DNA of 22,388 nucleotides from Bdellovibrionales bacterium (GTDB lineage Bacteria; Bdellovibrionota; JAFGOL01). The DNA is taken from positions 1 through 22,388 of the forward strand of contig JAKLHL010000004.1 of the NCBI GenBank assembly GCA_022710165.1, given 5' to 3'. How positions within the stretch are numbered: the first letter of the stretch is position 1; every line of letters begins with the position of its first letter. Of the stretch, positions 14,859 through 22,215 are shown in pieces. The notes under the pieces are model-generated. The model was not told where the DNA came from and ran no database searches. It worked only from the letters and a program-made list of their open reading frames with translations. The translations under genes and the position numbers were made by a program.

Positions 14859-15580
14859 GCAATATCTTAAGGGCAGAGGGTCTTGTAAAACGTTTCGGCA
14901 AAAGGACCGTTGTTAACTCTGTCAGCTTTAAAATAAATTCAGGCGAGATCATAGGTCTTTTGGGCCCGAACGGAGCAGGCAAGACCACCAGCTTCTATAT
15001 GATCATAGGCTTGATAAAGAACGATGGCGGGAAGATATTATTAGACGACCTGGATATATCAAAGATGCCTATGTACAAAAGAGCAAGGGTGGGCATAAGC
15101 TACCTGCCTCAGGAACCTAGCGTGTTCAGGAAACTTACAGTAGAAGAGAACCTTCTTGTTGTCCTTGAGAATATGCCCATGAACCATAGGGCAAGAAAAG
15201 AGAAAGCCCTGTCTTTGATGGAACAGCTTGGGATAGCACATCTGAGCGAAGCAAAAGCCTTTACCCTTTCTGGCGGGGAAAGGCGAAGAGTAGAGATAGC
15301 AAGGGCTTTGGCCACCAGCCCAAAATTCATACTTCTGGATGAGCCTTTCAGCGGAATAGACCCATTGGCAGTTGTAGATATACAGGGTATAATCAAAGAG
15401 CTAAAGCGTTTGGGTATAGGCATAATAATCACTGACCACAATGTTAGGGAAACGCTTGGCATCTGTGACAGAGGATATATTTTGAGTGAAGGTGTTATAA
15501 GGGTAGAGGGTAAGCCTAAGGAAATAGTCAACAACGACGTAGCTAAGAAGGCTTATTTGGGAGAAGGTTTCAAGCTCTAA
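14855..15580 (+). CDS. lptB: LPS export ABC transporter ATPase
   Basis: The ATPase that powers extraction of LPS from the inner membrane together with LptF/LptG, which are not in this window. The 241-residue length is typical. All ATPase motifs are intact: Walker A GPNGAGKT (37-44), Q-loop Q86 followed by the LptB-type PSVFRKLTVEENL stretch, signature LSGGE (138-142), Walker B FILLDEP (158-164) and H-loop H195. It starts inside the end of the lptC-lptA fusion (ATGA overlap), so translation is probably coupled. It precedes rpoN by 15 bases, the usual proteobacterial order. Confidence 0.96.
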   Translation: MSNILRAEGLVKRFGKRTVVNSVSFKINSGEIIGLLGPNGAGKTTSFYMIIGLIKNDGGKILLDDLDISKMPMYKRARVGISYLPQEPSVFRKLTVEENLLVVLENMPMNHRARKEKALSLMEQLGIAHLSEAKAFTLSGGERRRVEIARALATSPKFILLDEPFSGIDPLAVVDIQGIIKELKRLGIGIIITDHNVRETLGICDRGYILSEGVIRVEGKPKEIVNNDVAKKAYLGEGFKL

Positions 15581-15595
15581 ACAAAGTGAGGGGAG

Positions 15596-17011
15596 ATGGG
15601 GGATCTAAAACTTAATGTAAGGCTCTCGCAGCAGCTGGTGATGACACCTCAGCTCCAGCAGGCCATACGTCTGCTTCAGCTGTCCCGCATGGAACTTCAA
15701 GAGACCATCAATAAGGAACTTTTAGAGAATCCTGTGCTTGAAGAGACGGTAGAGTCGTCTGACCCCAATATCGTAAAAGAGGCAAAGGATAACAATGCAT
15801 CTGCAGAGGGCGGCGGTGACGCTTATCTTGAATCTTTTGATTCAACATCATCAACACCTCCTTCCATAAGGACCCACAGGCCTTCACACGACGAGCAAAT
15901 ATTCAGTATAGAGAACATCGCAACAAGGGCAGAGAACCTTTATGACCATCTTGTATGGCAGTTGAAGATGACCGGCTTTAGCAAGAAGGAAGAGGAATTC
16001 GGTGAAAAAATAATACAGAACATAAATGACGACGGATATATACAGGCAGATTTTGACGAGCTCGTAAAAGGCTCAGGTCTTAGCTATGAAGAGGCTGAAG
16101 AGGTTCTTTTAAAGATACAGGAGTTTGATCCTGTAGGCGTTGGGGCAAGGAACCTTAAAGAGTGCCTGCTTCAGCAAGTAAGGCAGTTAAACTTAAAGGA
16201 TGGGAAGTTGATATCTCTGATAAAGACCTGTCTTCCAGAACTCGAGAAAAGGAACTACGGCGCTATAGCTAGAAAACTTAAAATAACCCAGGAACGCGCT
16301 ATAGAACTTGCGAAGATAGTGTTGTCACTGGACCCAAAACCAGGCAGGGCTTTTACTCAGAGTGAAGCACAATACATAATGCCGGACATATATGTGTTCA
16401 AGATCGGTAATGAATATGTGATCAGCCTCAATGAGGACGGCATCCCAAGACTTAGGATAAGTTCCTACTACAAGAACATGATAACGGACAAGAAGCACCA
16501 CGTTGAAAAGAAGGACAAGGAATATATTCAGGAAAGGCTTCGTTCTGCGGTCGCTCTGATAAGGAGCATACAGAACAGACAAAAGACCATATACAAGGTC
16601 ACAGAGGCTATAGTTAAGAAGCAAAGGGACTTTCTTGAACATGGTGTTTCAAAGTTAAGGCCGATGATACTAAGGGAAATAGCGGAAGAAGTAGGGATGC
16701 ATGAGTCCACCATCAGCAGGGTAACTACGAACAAGTTCGTGCATACGCCCCAGGGACTTTTTGAGTTAAAATTCTTCTTTAATAATCCTGTTTCATCAGT
16801 AGCAGGTTCTGATGATGTCGCGTCAGAGTCAGTAAGACAGAAAATAAAAGAGATAGTTTCCAGCGAGAAGCCTCAGAGCCCATACAGCGACCAGGATATT
16901 GCAGATGAATTAGAAAAACATAATATAGATGTGGCAAGAAGAACAGTTGCAAAATATAGGGAGATGATGGGGATACTCCCATCCAGTAGAAGAAAAAAAC
17001 ACGTAGTCTGA
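15596..17011 (+). CDS. rpoN: RNA polymerase sigma-54 factor
   Basis: Alternative sigma factor that recognises -24/-12 promoters and needs AAA+ activators. Of 471 residues, region I (about 1-50) is Gln- and Leu-rich and starts with the typical LNVRLSQQLVMTPQLQQAI; region II is a short acidic linker (50-100). The core-binding region spans about 105-300. The DNA-binding region has a helix-turn-helix near 359-385, and the RpoN box ARRTVAKYRE is at 447-456. The GAGGGG ribosome-binding site sits unusually close to the ATG (two to four bases), but no better start exists nearby. Two activator-like genes and a consensus sigma-54 promoter lie in the left part of the same window. Confidence 0.98.
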   Translation: MGDLKLNVRLSQQLVMTPQLQQAIRLLQLSRMELQETINKELLENPVLEETVESSDPNIVKEAKDNNASAEGGGDAYLESFDSTSSTPPSIRTHRPSHDEQIFSIENIATRAENLYDHLVWQLKMTGFSKKEEEFGEKIIQNINDDGYIQADFDELVKGSGLSYEEAEEVLLKIQEFDPVGVGARNLKECLLQQVRQLNLKDGKLISLIKTCLPELEKRNYGAIARKLKITQERAIELAKIVLSLDPKPGRAFTQSEAQYIMPDIYVFKIGNEYVISLNEDGIPRLRISSYYKNMITDKKHHVEKKDKEYIQERLRSAVALIRSIQNRQKTIYKVTEAIVKKQRDFLEHGVSKLRPMILREIAEEVGMHESTISRVTTNKFVHTPQGLFELKFFFNNPVSSVAGSDDVASESVRQKIKEIVSSEKPQSPYSDQDIADELEKHNIDVARRTVAKYREMMGILPSSRRKKHVV

Positions 17012-17021
17012 TGGAGGGAAA

Positions 17022-17336
17022 ATGCAAGTTAAAGTTACTTTCAGGAACACAGATCCTAATGATGATGTAAAGAACAGAGCGGAAGAAAAGGCAGACAAGA
17101 TAAAAAAACTTATGCAGTCGCCGATACAGGTAAGCTTTGTCTTCTCAAAGGATAAATTGAACCACTTTTCTGAACTTACAGTTACTGGGGACGGTGCTCA
17201 TTTGTCATCATCAGTTAAATCAACTGATTATTTCTCTGCAATAGATGAGAGTATAGACAAAATGATGACCCAGCTAAGAAAGCACAAGGACAAAATGAAG
17301 ATAAAGAAAGGCGGGAAAAAAGTCACAGAAGTATGA
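17022..17336 (+). CDS. hpf: ribosome hibernation-promoting factor, short form
   Basis: A 104-residue HPF/RaiA-family protein that binds the 30S subunit decoding region and helps inactivate ribosomes during starvation. The single S30AE/YfiA domain has the usual beta-alpha-beta-beta-beta-alpha pattern, with the YFSAIDESIDKMMTQLRKHKDKMK helix region near 65-92 and a basic tail. It lacks the C-terminal dimerisation domain of long HPF. GGAGGG precedes the ATG. Its position between rpoN and rapZ is the classical one, and its TGA overlaps the rapZ ATG by four bases. Confidence 0.95.
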   Translation: MQVKVTFRNTDPNDDVKNRAEEKADKIKKLMQSPIQVSFVFSKDKLNHFSELTVTGDGAHLSSSVKSTDYFSAIDESIDKMMTQLRKHKDKMKIKKGGKKVTEV

Positions 17337-18250
17337 AGTCTTCCGATAGGATACTCATAGTAAGTGGTTATTCCGGTGCCGGTAAGACCTATGCGCTTAA
17401 ATATCTTGAGTCGCTGGGTTACTACTGCGTAGACAATCTGCCGGTGAAGCTTATAGAACCTTTCCTGGAGCTTTACTCAAAAGAGAAGATAAAAAAGACA
17501 GCCGAGCACATTGCGATAGGAGTTGACGTAAGGAGCACTATCAATTTTGATGATTGCAAGGACGTCATAGCTCGTCTTAAAAAACAGGGTTATACGGTTA
17601 AGCTGCTTTTCATGAAATCAGAAAAGCAGGTCATCTTTCAGCGCTATCAAGAGACCAGGAATGCACACCCCCTTACAGCATTAAAGAGGATGTTCGCGTC
17701 GGGAAAAAAGGAACTTAGTCTTGAGGACGCAATAGGCCTTGAGATATCTTTGCTTGAACCGTTAAGACGAATAGCTGATGTGGTAATAGATACATCCAAT
17801 ACTAATGTGCATGAGCTAAGACAACAGATATTCTCTTTGTTCACCATAGAATCGTCATCGCTGTCACACAAACTTATGATCAAGGTCGTGTCATTTGGCT
17901 TCTCAAAGGGGATACCTACGGACATAGACCTCATGTTCGACGTAAGGTTCCTTCCCAATCCTCATTTTGATCCTAAACTGAGGCCTTTAACAGGCAGGGA
18001 TAAAGAGGTAAAGGATTTCCTCGAATCAAAAAAAGAGACTACACTTTTTTGGAAGAAGCTCTCAGACCTTTTGGACTATCTAGTGCCTGAATATACCAAA
18101 GAGGGCAAGTCATACCTGAGCATAGGGATAGGATGTACCGGCGGCAGGCACAGAAGTGTCATGCTTGCAGAAAAGATAAAAGATTACTTTCAAGACAAGG
18201 GTTATAGAAGCATAGTAGATCACAGAGATATATTCATGCCTCACTCCTGA
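17333..18250 (+). CDS. rapZ: RapZ-family nucleotide-binding protein
   Basis: A 305-residue member of the RapZ/YvcJ family. In E. coli RapZ is an RNase E adaptor that controls glucosamine-6-phosphate synthase through small RNAs; in other bacteria the role is less clear. The P-loop GYSGAGKT (12-19), the CVDNLP segment (around 32-37) and the C-terminal GCTGGRHRSV motif (around 265) are intact. The usual hprK or ptsN/PTS genes are not next to it. Start overlaps hpf by four bases. The family call is firm; transfer of the E. coli function to this organism is inference. Confidence 0.93.
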   Translation: MKSSDRILIVSGYSGAGKTYALKYLESLGYYCVDNLPVKLIEPFLELYSKEKIKKTAEHIAIGVDVRSTINFDDCKDVIARLKKQGYTVKLLFMKSEKQVIFQRYQETRNAHPLTALKRMFASGKKELSLEDAIGLEISLLEPLRRIADVVIDTSNTNVHELRQQIFSLFTIESSSLSHKLMIKVVSFGFSKGIPTDIDLMFDVRFLPNPHFDPKLRPLTGRDKEVKDFLESKKETTLFWKKLSDLLDYLVPEYTKEGKSYLSIGIGCTGGRHRSVMLAEKIKDYFQDKGYRSIVDHRDIFMPHS

Positions 18251-18267
18251 TATCCTGGAGGACATTT

Positions 18268-19047
18268 ATGAGATTTAACAAAGCAAGTCTTTACTGTTTC
18301 TCTGGTACGGGCAATACACTTATTGTTTCTAAAGCTTTGAAGCAGGAACTCGAATCTAACGGCGTTGATGTTAAGTTGTTCGCAATGGAAAAAGAGGACC
18401 CAAAGAACATGGACCTTAGTGGTGCCATAGGACTTTCTTTCCCTATAGCAGTGTTCACTTCGTATCCGCTGGTCATGGATTTTATAAAGAAGATGCCCAG
18501 GGCCGAGGGGACGCCGGTGTTCATGTACTCTACGATGGGTGGTATGTCGGGCGGCATAAGGAGCTATGTAAAAGCGCTCCTCTTAAAGAAAGGCTACAGA
18601 CCTATAGGAGCTAAACTGATAGTGATGCCTGACAATTTTACACCGACAGCTGAAAAGGATAAGGCTAACCCAGAAATAGTCGACAGAGGGACCCAGAGTA
18701 TAAAGCTTTTTGCAAAACAGCTTCTAAACGGCAAGTCAAGCTGGGGCTATTTTCCTTTGCTGCCAAATCTTGTATATGCATTGTCACAGCATTTGTTCAC
18801 GATCTCTAGTTTCAGGAAAGCCATAAAGATAAATAAGGATAAATGCATAAAGTGCGGGCTTTGTTCCAAGCTTTGTCCCATCGGCAATATAGTGATGAGG
18901 GAATATCCTGCGTTCCTTGATAGATGTGAAGTATGCATGCGCTGTGTTTCATACTGCCCAAAAGGAGCCCTTTATAGAAGACACGACGGTGAACATGTCT
19001 ATAGGGGCGTTGATGTTAAGGAATTCCTGGCAGAAAATAACAAGTAA
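18268..19047 (+). CDS. EFR1-type flavodoxin-ferredoxin fusion protein
   Basis: A 259-residue cytosolic electron-transfer protein of the type annotated as EFR1-family ferredoxin. The N-terminal flavodoxin-like domain begins with the FMN-loop motif FSGTGNT (11-17). The C-terminal domain has two [4Fe-4S] motifs, C193-x2-C196-x2-C199-x3-C203 and C220-x2-C223-x2-C226-x3-C230, each followed by Pro. No membrane segment is evident. GGAGG precedes the ATG. The redox partner is unknown, and nothing else in the operon is an obvious oxidoreductase. Confidence 0.87.
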   Translation: MRFNKASLYCFSGTGNTLIVSKALKQELESNGVDVKLFAMEKEDPKNMDLSGAIGLSFPIAVFTSYPLVMDFIKKMPRAEGTPVFMYSTMGGMSGGIRSYVKALLLKKGYRPIGAKLIVMPDNFTPTAEKDKANPEIVDRGTQSIKLFAKQLLNGKSSWGYFPLLPNLVYALSQHLFTISSFRKAIKINKDKCIKCGLCSKLCPIGNIVMREYPAFLDRCEVCMRCVSYCPKGALYRRHDGEHVYRGVDVKEFLAENNK

Positions 19048-19061
19048 GAGAGTAGGTAATA

Positions 19062-19739
19062 GTGTTCTTAAAATATATCTTATACATATCAGCGATATTG
19101 ATCTTGACCATCGGTCTAGGTCTTTCCTTAAGAGTTGAACGTGCAAGCCTTAACAGCATGGATGTATCGAGTGATCCTATAAAGGGGCTCAAGAACTACT
19201 ATGCAGGGATGGTATGGGAGAACTTTGAGAAAAAGACCAGCCTTGAGGACAGATTTGCAGTCGTAGTCAGGACCTTGGAATATGATCCGGAACTTAAACC
19301 TGCATATCTTGCGATATGTAATTACTACAGTGATTATTTAAGGGCAAAGATAAGCGTAAGGGATTTTATCAGGCTCTTAAAGGACGCTGTTGATCGTTTC
19401 GGCCCTTCTGAATTCCTTGAGTGTTATACTGGCAGCATGGTTTTGTTAGGCAGGTACAGTGATGCCGTTTCGTTCCTTGAAAAAGAAATGGACCAGGCCA
19501 CAGAAGCCCAAAAGCTTGCATATGATGAAAGGATAAAAAGCCTTAAGAACGAGAAGAACATGCTTGAGCTCACAAAGGCAATGGAATCATATTTTCAAAA
19601 ACATAAGAACTACCCGGGCGATATACTTGTTCTTGTGTCAGAAGGCTATATAAGCGTAATTCCGGAAGACCCTTACGGCGGACAATACTTTATCGGCGAG
19701 CAAGGACAGATAATGTCCACTAGCTCCAGGAGGTCTTGA
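19062..19739 (+). CDS. membrane-anchored helical protein with GspG pseudopilin-like C-terminus
   Basis: A 225-residue protein not assigned to a known family. One N-terminal membrane segment (about 3-23) is followed by helices at 60-160 that resemble TPR repeats (AYLAICNYY, then LLGRYSDAVSFLEKEM). The C-terminal 55 residues resemble the soluble end of major pseudopilins: a helix LTKAMESYFQKHKNYP, then LVSEGYI, IPEDPYGGQY and a final STS. There is no prepilin leader. The start is GTG at 19062, with a weak GTAGGTA upstream, 14 bases after the previous stop. It opens a five-gene run ending in a prepilin peptidase and a GspH-like protein; its place corresponds to pilG in the Myxococcus pilG-H-I-D order as I recall it, but homology was not tested. 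Confidence 0.7.
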   Translation: MFLKYILYISAILILTIGLGLSLRVERASLNSMDVSSDPIKGLKNYYAGMVWENFEKKTSLEDRFAVVVRTLEYDPELKPAYLAICNYYSDYLRAKISVRDFIRLLKDAVDRFGPSEFLECYTGSMVLLGRYSDAVSFLEKEMDQATEAQKLAYDERIKSLKNEKNMLELTKAMESYFQKHKNYPGDILVLVSEGYISVIPEDPYGGQYFIGEQGQIMSTSSRRS

Positions 19740-19743
19740 TCCC

Positions 19744-20319
19744 TTGGCAGAGCTTTTGTTGACCAGCGGACTTACTGTAGAAGGGAAATATAAATTCCCT
19801 GATATAAACGCATATGCAGGTGATGTGCTTTGGGTAGAAACAGAGAATGCGCTGTACTCAGAAGTATTCATCAGCACTTTATTCGGACTATTGAAACCGA
19901 GCAAGGGAGACTTGAAGTTCTTTGCATCAGATGTCTCTTACTGCAACGTGGCAGACTGGGCGCCCCAAGTAAAAGATGCCGTATCTTTATGCAGGCTTTA
20001 TGCCTATTCACGCGGAACACAGATGTCATCGTCTGTAAATGAATTGAAGAGGATATTGTCCGCAGCTAACGCTGAGCATATCTTGAACATGGACCTGAAG
20101 GACATGGTAAAAAGCACAAGGTCCATGCTTTCTTGGGCCATATCTTTATCTGTGCCAGCTCTTAACATAATCCTGAACGATCCTTATTATGGCCTAGACA
20201 AAGAGGCTTCTGTTTGTCTTTCCAGGGAACTCGATAATTGTGCAAAGGACGGTTCTTTGATGATAATTACGTCTCAGGACAAGCCAGCCGTATTCAATAG
20301 ACAGGCGGTATTCAGATGA
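19744..20319 (+). CDS. ABC ATPase-like protein with degenerate catalytic motifs (PilH-like position)
   Basis: A 191-residue protein with the frame of an ABC transporter ATPase but no working site. The INAYAGDVLWVETENA stretch and FGLLKPSKGDL align with the usual beta strand, P-loop and GLL-P-x-G region, yet residues 32-40 contain no GxxxxGK. No LSGGQ signature is present before Walker B (about 122-132). Walker B is NIILNDP (141-147; usual DE replaced by N145-D146), the D-loop GLD is kept (150-152), and the H-loop His is Gln (Q178 in ITSQD). The start is a TTG ten bases after AGGAGG. The TGA overlaps the permease-like gene's ATG. Likely a structural or regulatory pseudo-ATPase; the frame is intact and the operon is tight. 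Confidence 0.72.
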   Translation: MAELLLTSGLTVEGKYKFPDINAYAGDVLWVETENALYSEVFISTLFGLLKPSKGDLKFFASDVSYCNVADWAPQVKDAVSLCRLYAYSRGTQMSSSVNELKRILSAANAEHILNMDLKDMVKSTRSMLSWAISLSVPALNIILNDPYYGLDKEASVCLSRELDNCAKDGSLMIITSQDKPAVFNRQAVFR

Positions 20320-20930
20320 GCGCTCTATATATATTCATCAACGGTTCTTTGAGCAAGAGGCTCTTTTGGGCAGGTCCAGTGATAATATTCTTGCTCGTTT
20401 TGTTGACCAGAACAGTGAACGTAGCCATAGTGAATGCTCTTTGTGCGTTTGCGGCATACGTCTTTGGGTTTGTTCTGATGTTCTTTGGCATAAAGGACAT
20501 TTTTCCGTCGGAGGACGAACTTAGAAGAGAGGTATTGTTCTACAGGGGTTTTGGGATGAACTTTTTCTCACAGTTCCTTTTTAGGGCCTTGATGGTATTG
20601 TTCTGGACCTTTATTATCTATTTTATGACAGGAGCTGTGTTGTGGAGTTTTTTCATAAACATGTTCTTTCTTATGTATACTGTGGCCTTTTCCCTTTTAA
20701 TGTTCTCTGCTCTGCAGAGCATACTTAACAACAAGTTCATATACTATATACCTGTTTTTCTTTATGCAGGATCGTTGTTCTATCCTTTGTATTTGGTACC
20801 TAACACAGCATATGTTATGAACTCAGGACTAGAGGACCTTTTGATATATTCAGGGCTCTATCTGCTTCTATACTTTTTACTTTCTTATAAGCTGTATTTC
20901 TATTCGTGGAGGCGTCAATGTACCTTATAG
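20316..20930 (+). CDS. six-TM permease-like membrane protein (PilI/CcmB-like)
   Basis: A 204-residue inner-membrane protein with about six hydrophobic segments (17-31, 36-58, 85-105, 108-133, 140-161, 173-195), the size and layout of an ABC-2/CcmB-type permease. A charged loop at 60-78 (PSEDELRREVLFYRG) resembles the amphipathic coupling region of such permeases. Its start overlaps the upstream ABC-like gene by four bases, so the two are probably translated as a pair. Its end overlaps the prepilin peptidase gene. By position it matches pilI in the Myxococcus xanthus pilG-H-I-D set. Substrate unknown, and family assignment rests on topology and context. Confidence 0.6.
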   Translation: MSALYIFINGSLSKRLFWAGPVIIFLLVLLTRTVNVAIVNALCAFAAYVFGFVLMFFGIKDIFPSEDELRREVLFYRGFGMNFFSQFLFRALMVLFWTFIIYFMTGAVLWSFFINMFFLMYTVAFSLLMFSALQSILNNKFIYYIPVFLYAGSLFYPLYLVPNTAYVMNSGLEDLLIYSGLYLLLYFLLSYKLYFYSWRRQCTL

Positions 20931-21703
20931 ACATCTTGGTATTTATAATGGGCCTTTGCTGGGGGAGTTTTTTAGGTCTTATCGCCTACAGAGTGCCTAA
21001 AGGCATATCCATAGTAAGACCTTTCAGTTTTTGTGATTCGTGCAAGACCCCTTTATCTATATTGGCAAGAGTACCGATAGTTGGGTATCTTATTTATAGG
21101 GGAAAGTGTCCAAAATGTTCAGCGAAAGTGTCTTTAAGATATCCGATAATGGAACTTGTTACAGGCCTTTTGTTCTTGATAACATTTGAAAGGCTGTTGG
21201 ATGGTACCGCAGAACAATACATTCCTATGGCGATACGCTCGCTCATACTCATAACGGCCATAATACCGTCGATCTTCATAGACATAGATGAAAGGATAAT
21301 ACCGGATAGATTAAGTATTGGTCTTATAGTGACAGGATTTTTAACCTCTTTGGGTGAGTCCTTTTTCTGTGATGCTCCTTTCTTGTCTTGGACTCGTTCT
21401 TTGATCGGTATCTTGGTCGGAGGAGGCATACTCTTTGTTGTTGCAGAGGCCTATCGTCTTATTACAAAACGTGACGGGATGGGCGGGGGTGACATAAAAC
21501 TTCTTGCCGGCATAGGGGCTGTACTTGGATGGTATCCGGCACTCTTTGTGATATTGATCAGTTCTGTGATAGGTTCTATCTACGGAGTGTTCATGATGAT
21601 CTTCATGAAGAAGAGCAGACTTGCAGAACTGCCGTTTGGTCCTTTTATAGGGATAGCGGCGTTGTTCTATCACTTCATATCAGGAGGTGGGTTCTTAAAA
21701 TGA
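20918..21703 (+). CDS. pilD: type IV prepilin peptidase (A24 family)
   Basis: Inner-membrane aspartic protease that cleaves and N-methylates type IV prepilins and pseudopilins. Of 261 residues, the N-terminal part has GSFLG (16-20) and a zinc-binding pair of cysteine pairs (C39/C42, C64/C67), as in bifunctional PilD/GspO. The catalytic aspartates are in FIDIDERIIPD (D122/D124) and in GGGD (D192). Several membrane segments follow the usual pattern. I choose the ATG at 20918, five bases after GGAGG; an in-frame GTG at 20906 overlaps that site. It overlaps the permease gene by 13 bases and the next gene by four. Confidence 0.95.
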   Translation: MYLIDILVFIMGLCWGSFLGLIAYRVPKGISIVRPFSFCDSCKTPLSILARVPIVGYLIYRGKCPKCSAKVSLRYPIMELVTGLLFLITFERLLDGTAEQYIPMAIRSLILITAIIPSIFIDIDERIIPDRLSIGLIVTGFLTSLGESFFCDAPFLSWTRSLIGILVGGGILFVVAEAYRLITKRDGMGGGDIKLLAGIGAVLGWYPALFVILISSVIGSIYGVFMMIFMKKSRLAELPFGPFIGIAALFYHFISGGGFLK

Positions 21704-22215
21704 AGTGGGCCGTACTTGCAGGGCTTTGTTTTTTAATAGCGATAGTCTTTACCGTTCCTATTTTCTATGAGGCTAGTTCAAAGGGAAGGGTCCTCAAGGT
21801 ATCAAGGTTAATAGTTAACGACATGATGCTGGCAAAGCGTCTTTCACTTAAGAAAGGAGAGACCTGCGGTCTAAAGTTCGACGTGGACAAGAATTCTTAT
21901 GCTTTAAGCTGTGGAGAAAATGGGACCATGAAAACGATGGAGATAAAAAGCATCTCCCGCGACGTGGTCATCTCAAATCTTTTTAAAGATTCAGGCTCGG
22001 TATTTGACTCAAACGTCCTTGCCTTTGGCCCAGACGGAAAACTCTCTGCAAGTGATGCTTCAAAGAACTCAATATACCTTATCAACATCCATGACGAGAA
22101 GAACTCAACAAAAGAAGATGTGATAAGGATCTTTGTAGATATAAGCGGAAGGATAGAAATACTTAAAGTAGACAGAGTGTTCCCTAACGGCGACCTTGAG
22201 TTTGAACCTTTATGA
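21700..22215 (+). CDS. GspH/FimT-like pseudopilin-fold protein without class III leader
   Basis: A 171-residue protein with one N-terminal membrane segment (about 3-20), then VPIFYEASSKG and a helix VSRLIVNDMMLAKRLSLKKG. This resembles the GspH/FimT pattern of a hydrophobic helix, Pro, and the R-x-A-x-x-L helix, followed by beta strands (CGLKFDVDKNSYAL and so on). A prepilin cleavage site (G followed by F-T-x-x-E) is absent, so it would probably not be cleaved by the adjacent peptidase. The ATG overlaps the peptidase stop (ATGA). AGGAGGTGG lies 9 to 12 bases upstream. A longer frame from 21529 lies inside the peptidase gene and is not used. The family call is tentative. Confidence 0.65.
   Translation: MKWAVLAGLCFLIAIVFTVPIFYEASSKGRVLKVSRLIVNDMMLAKRLSLKKGETCGLKFDVDKNSYALSCGENGTMKTMEIKSISRDVVISNLFKDSGSVFDSNVLAFGPDGKLSASDASKNSIYLINIHDEKNSTKEDVIRIFVDISGRIEILKVDRVFPNGDLEFEPL

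Noticed and set aside
21529..21699. Upstream extension of the GspH-like gene to 21529
   Set aside because: It overlaps the prepilin peptidase catalytic region in another frame; the ATG at 21700 fits the ATGA overlap, and the extension reads as non-biological sequence with no leader motif.
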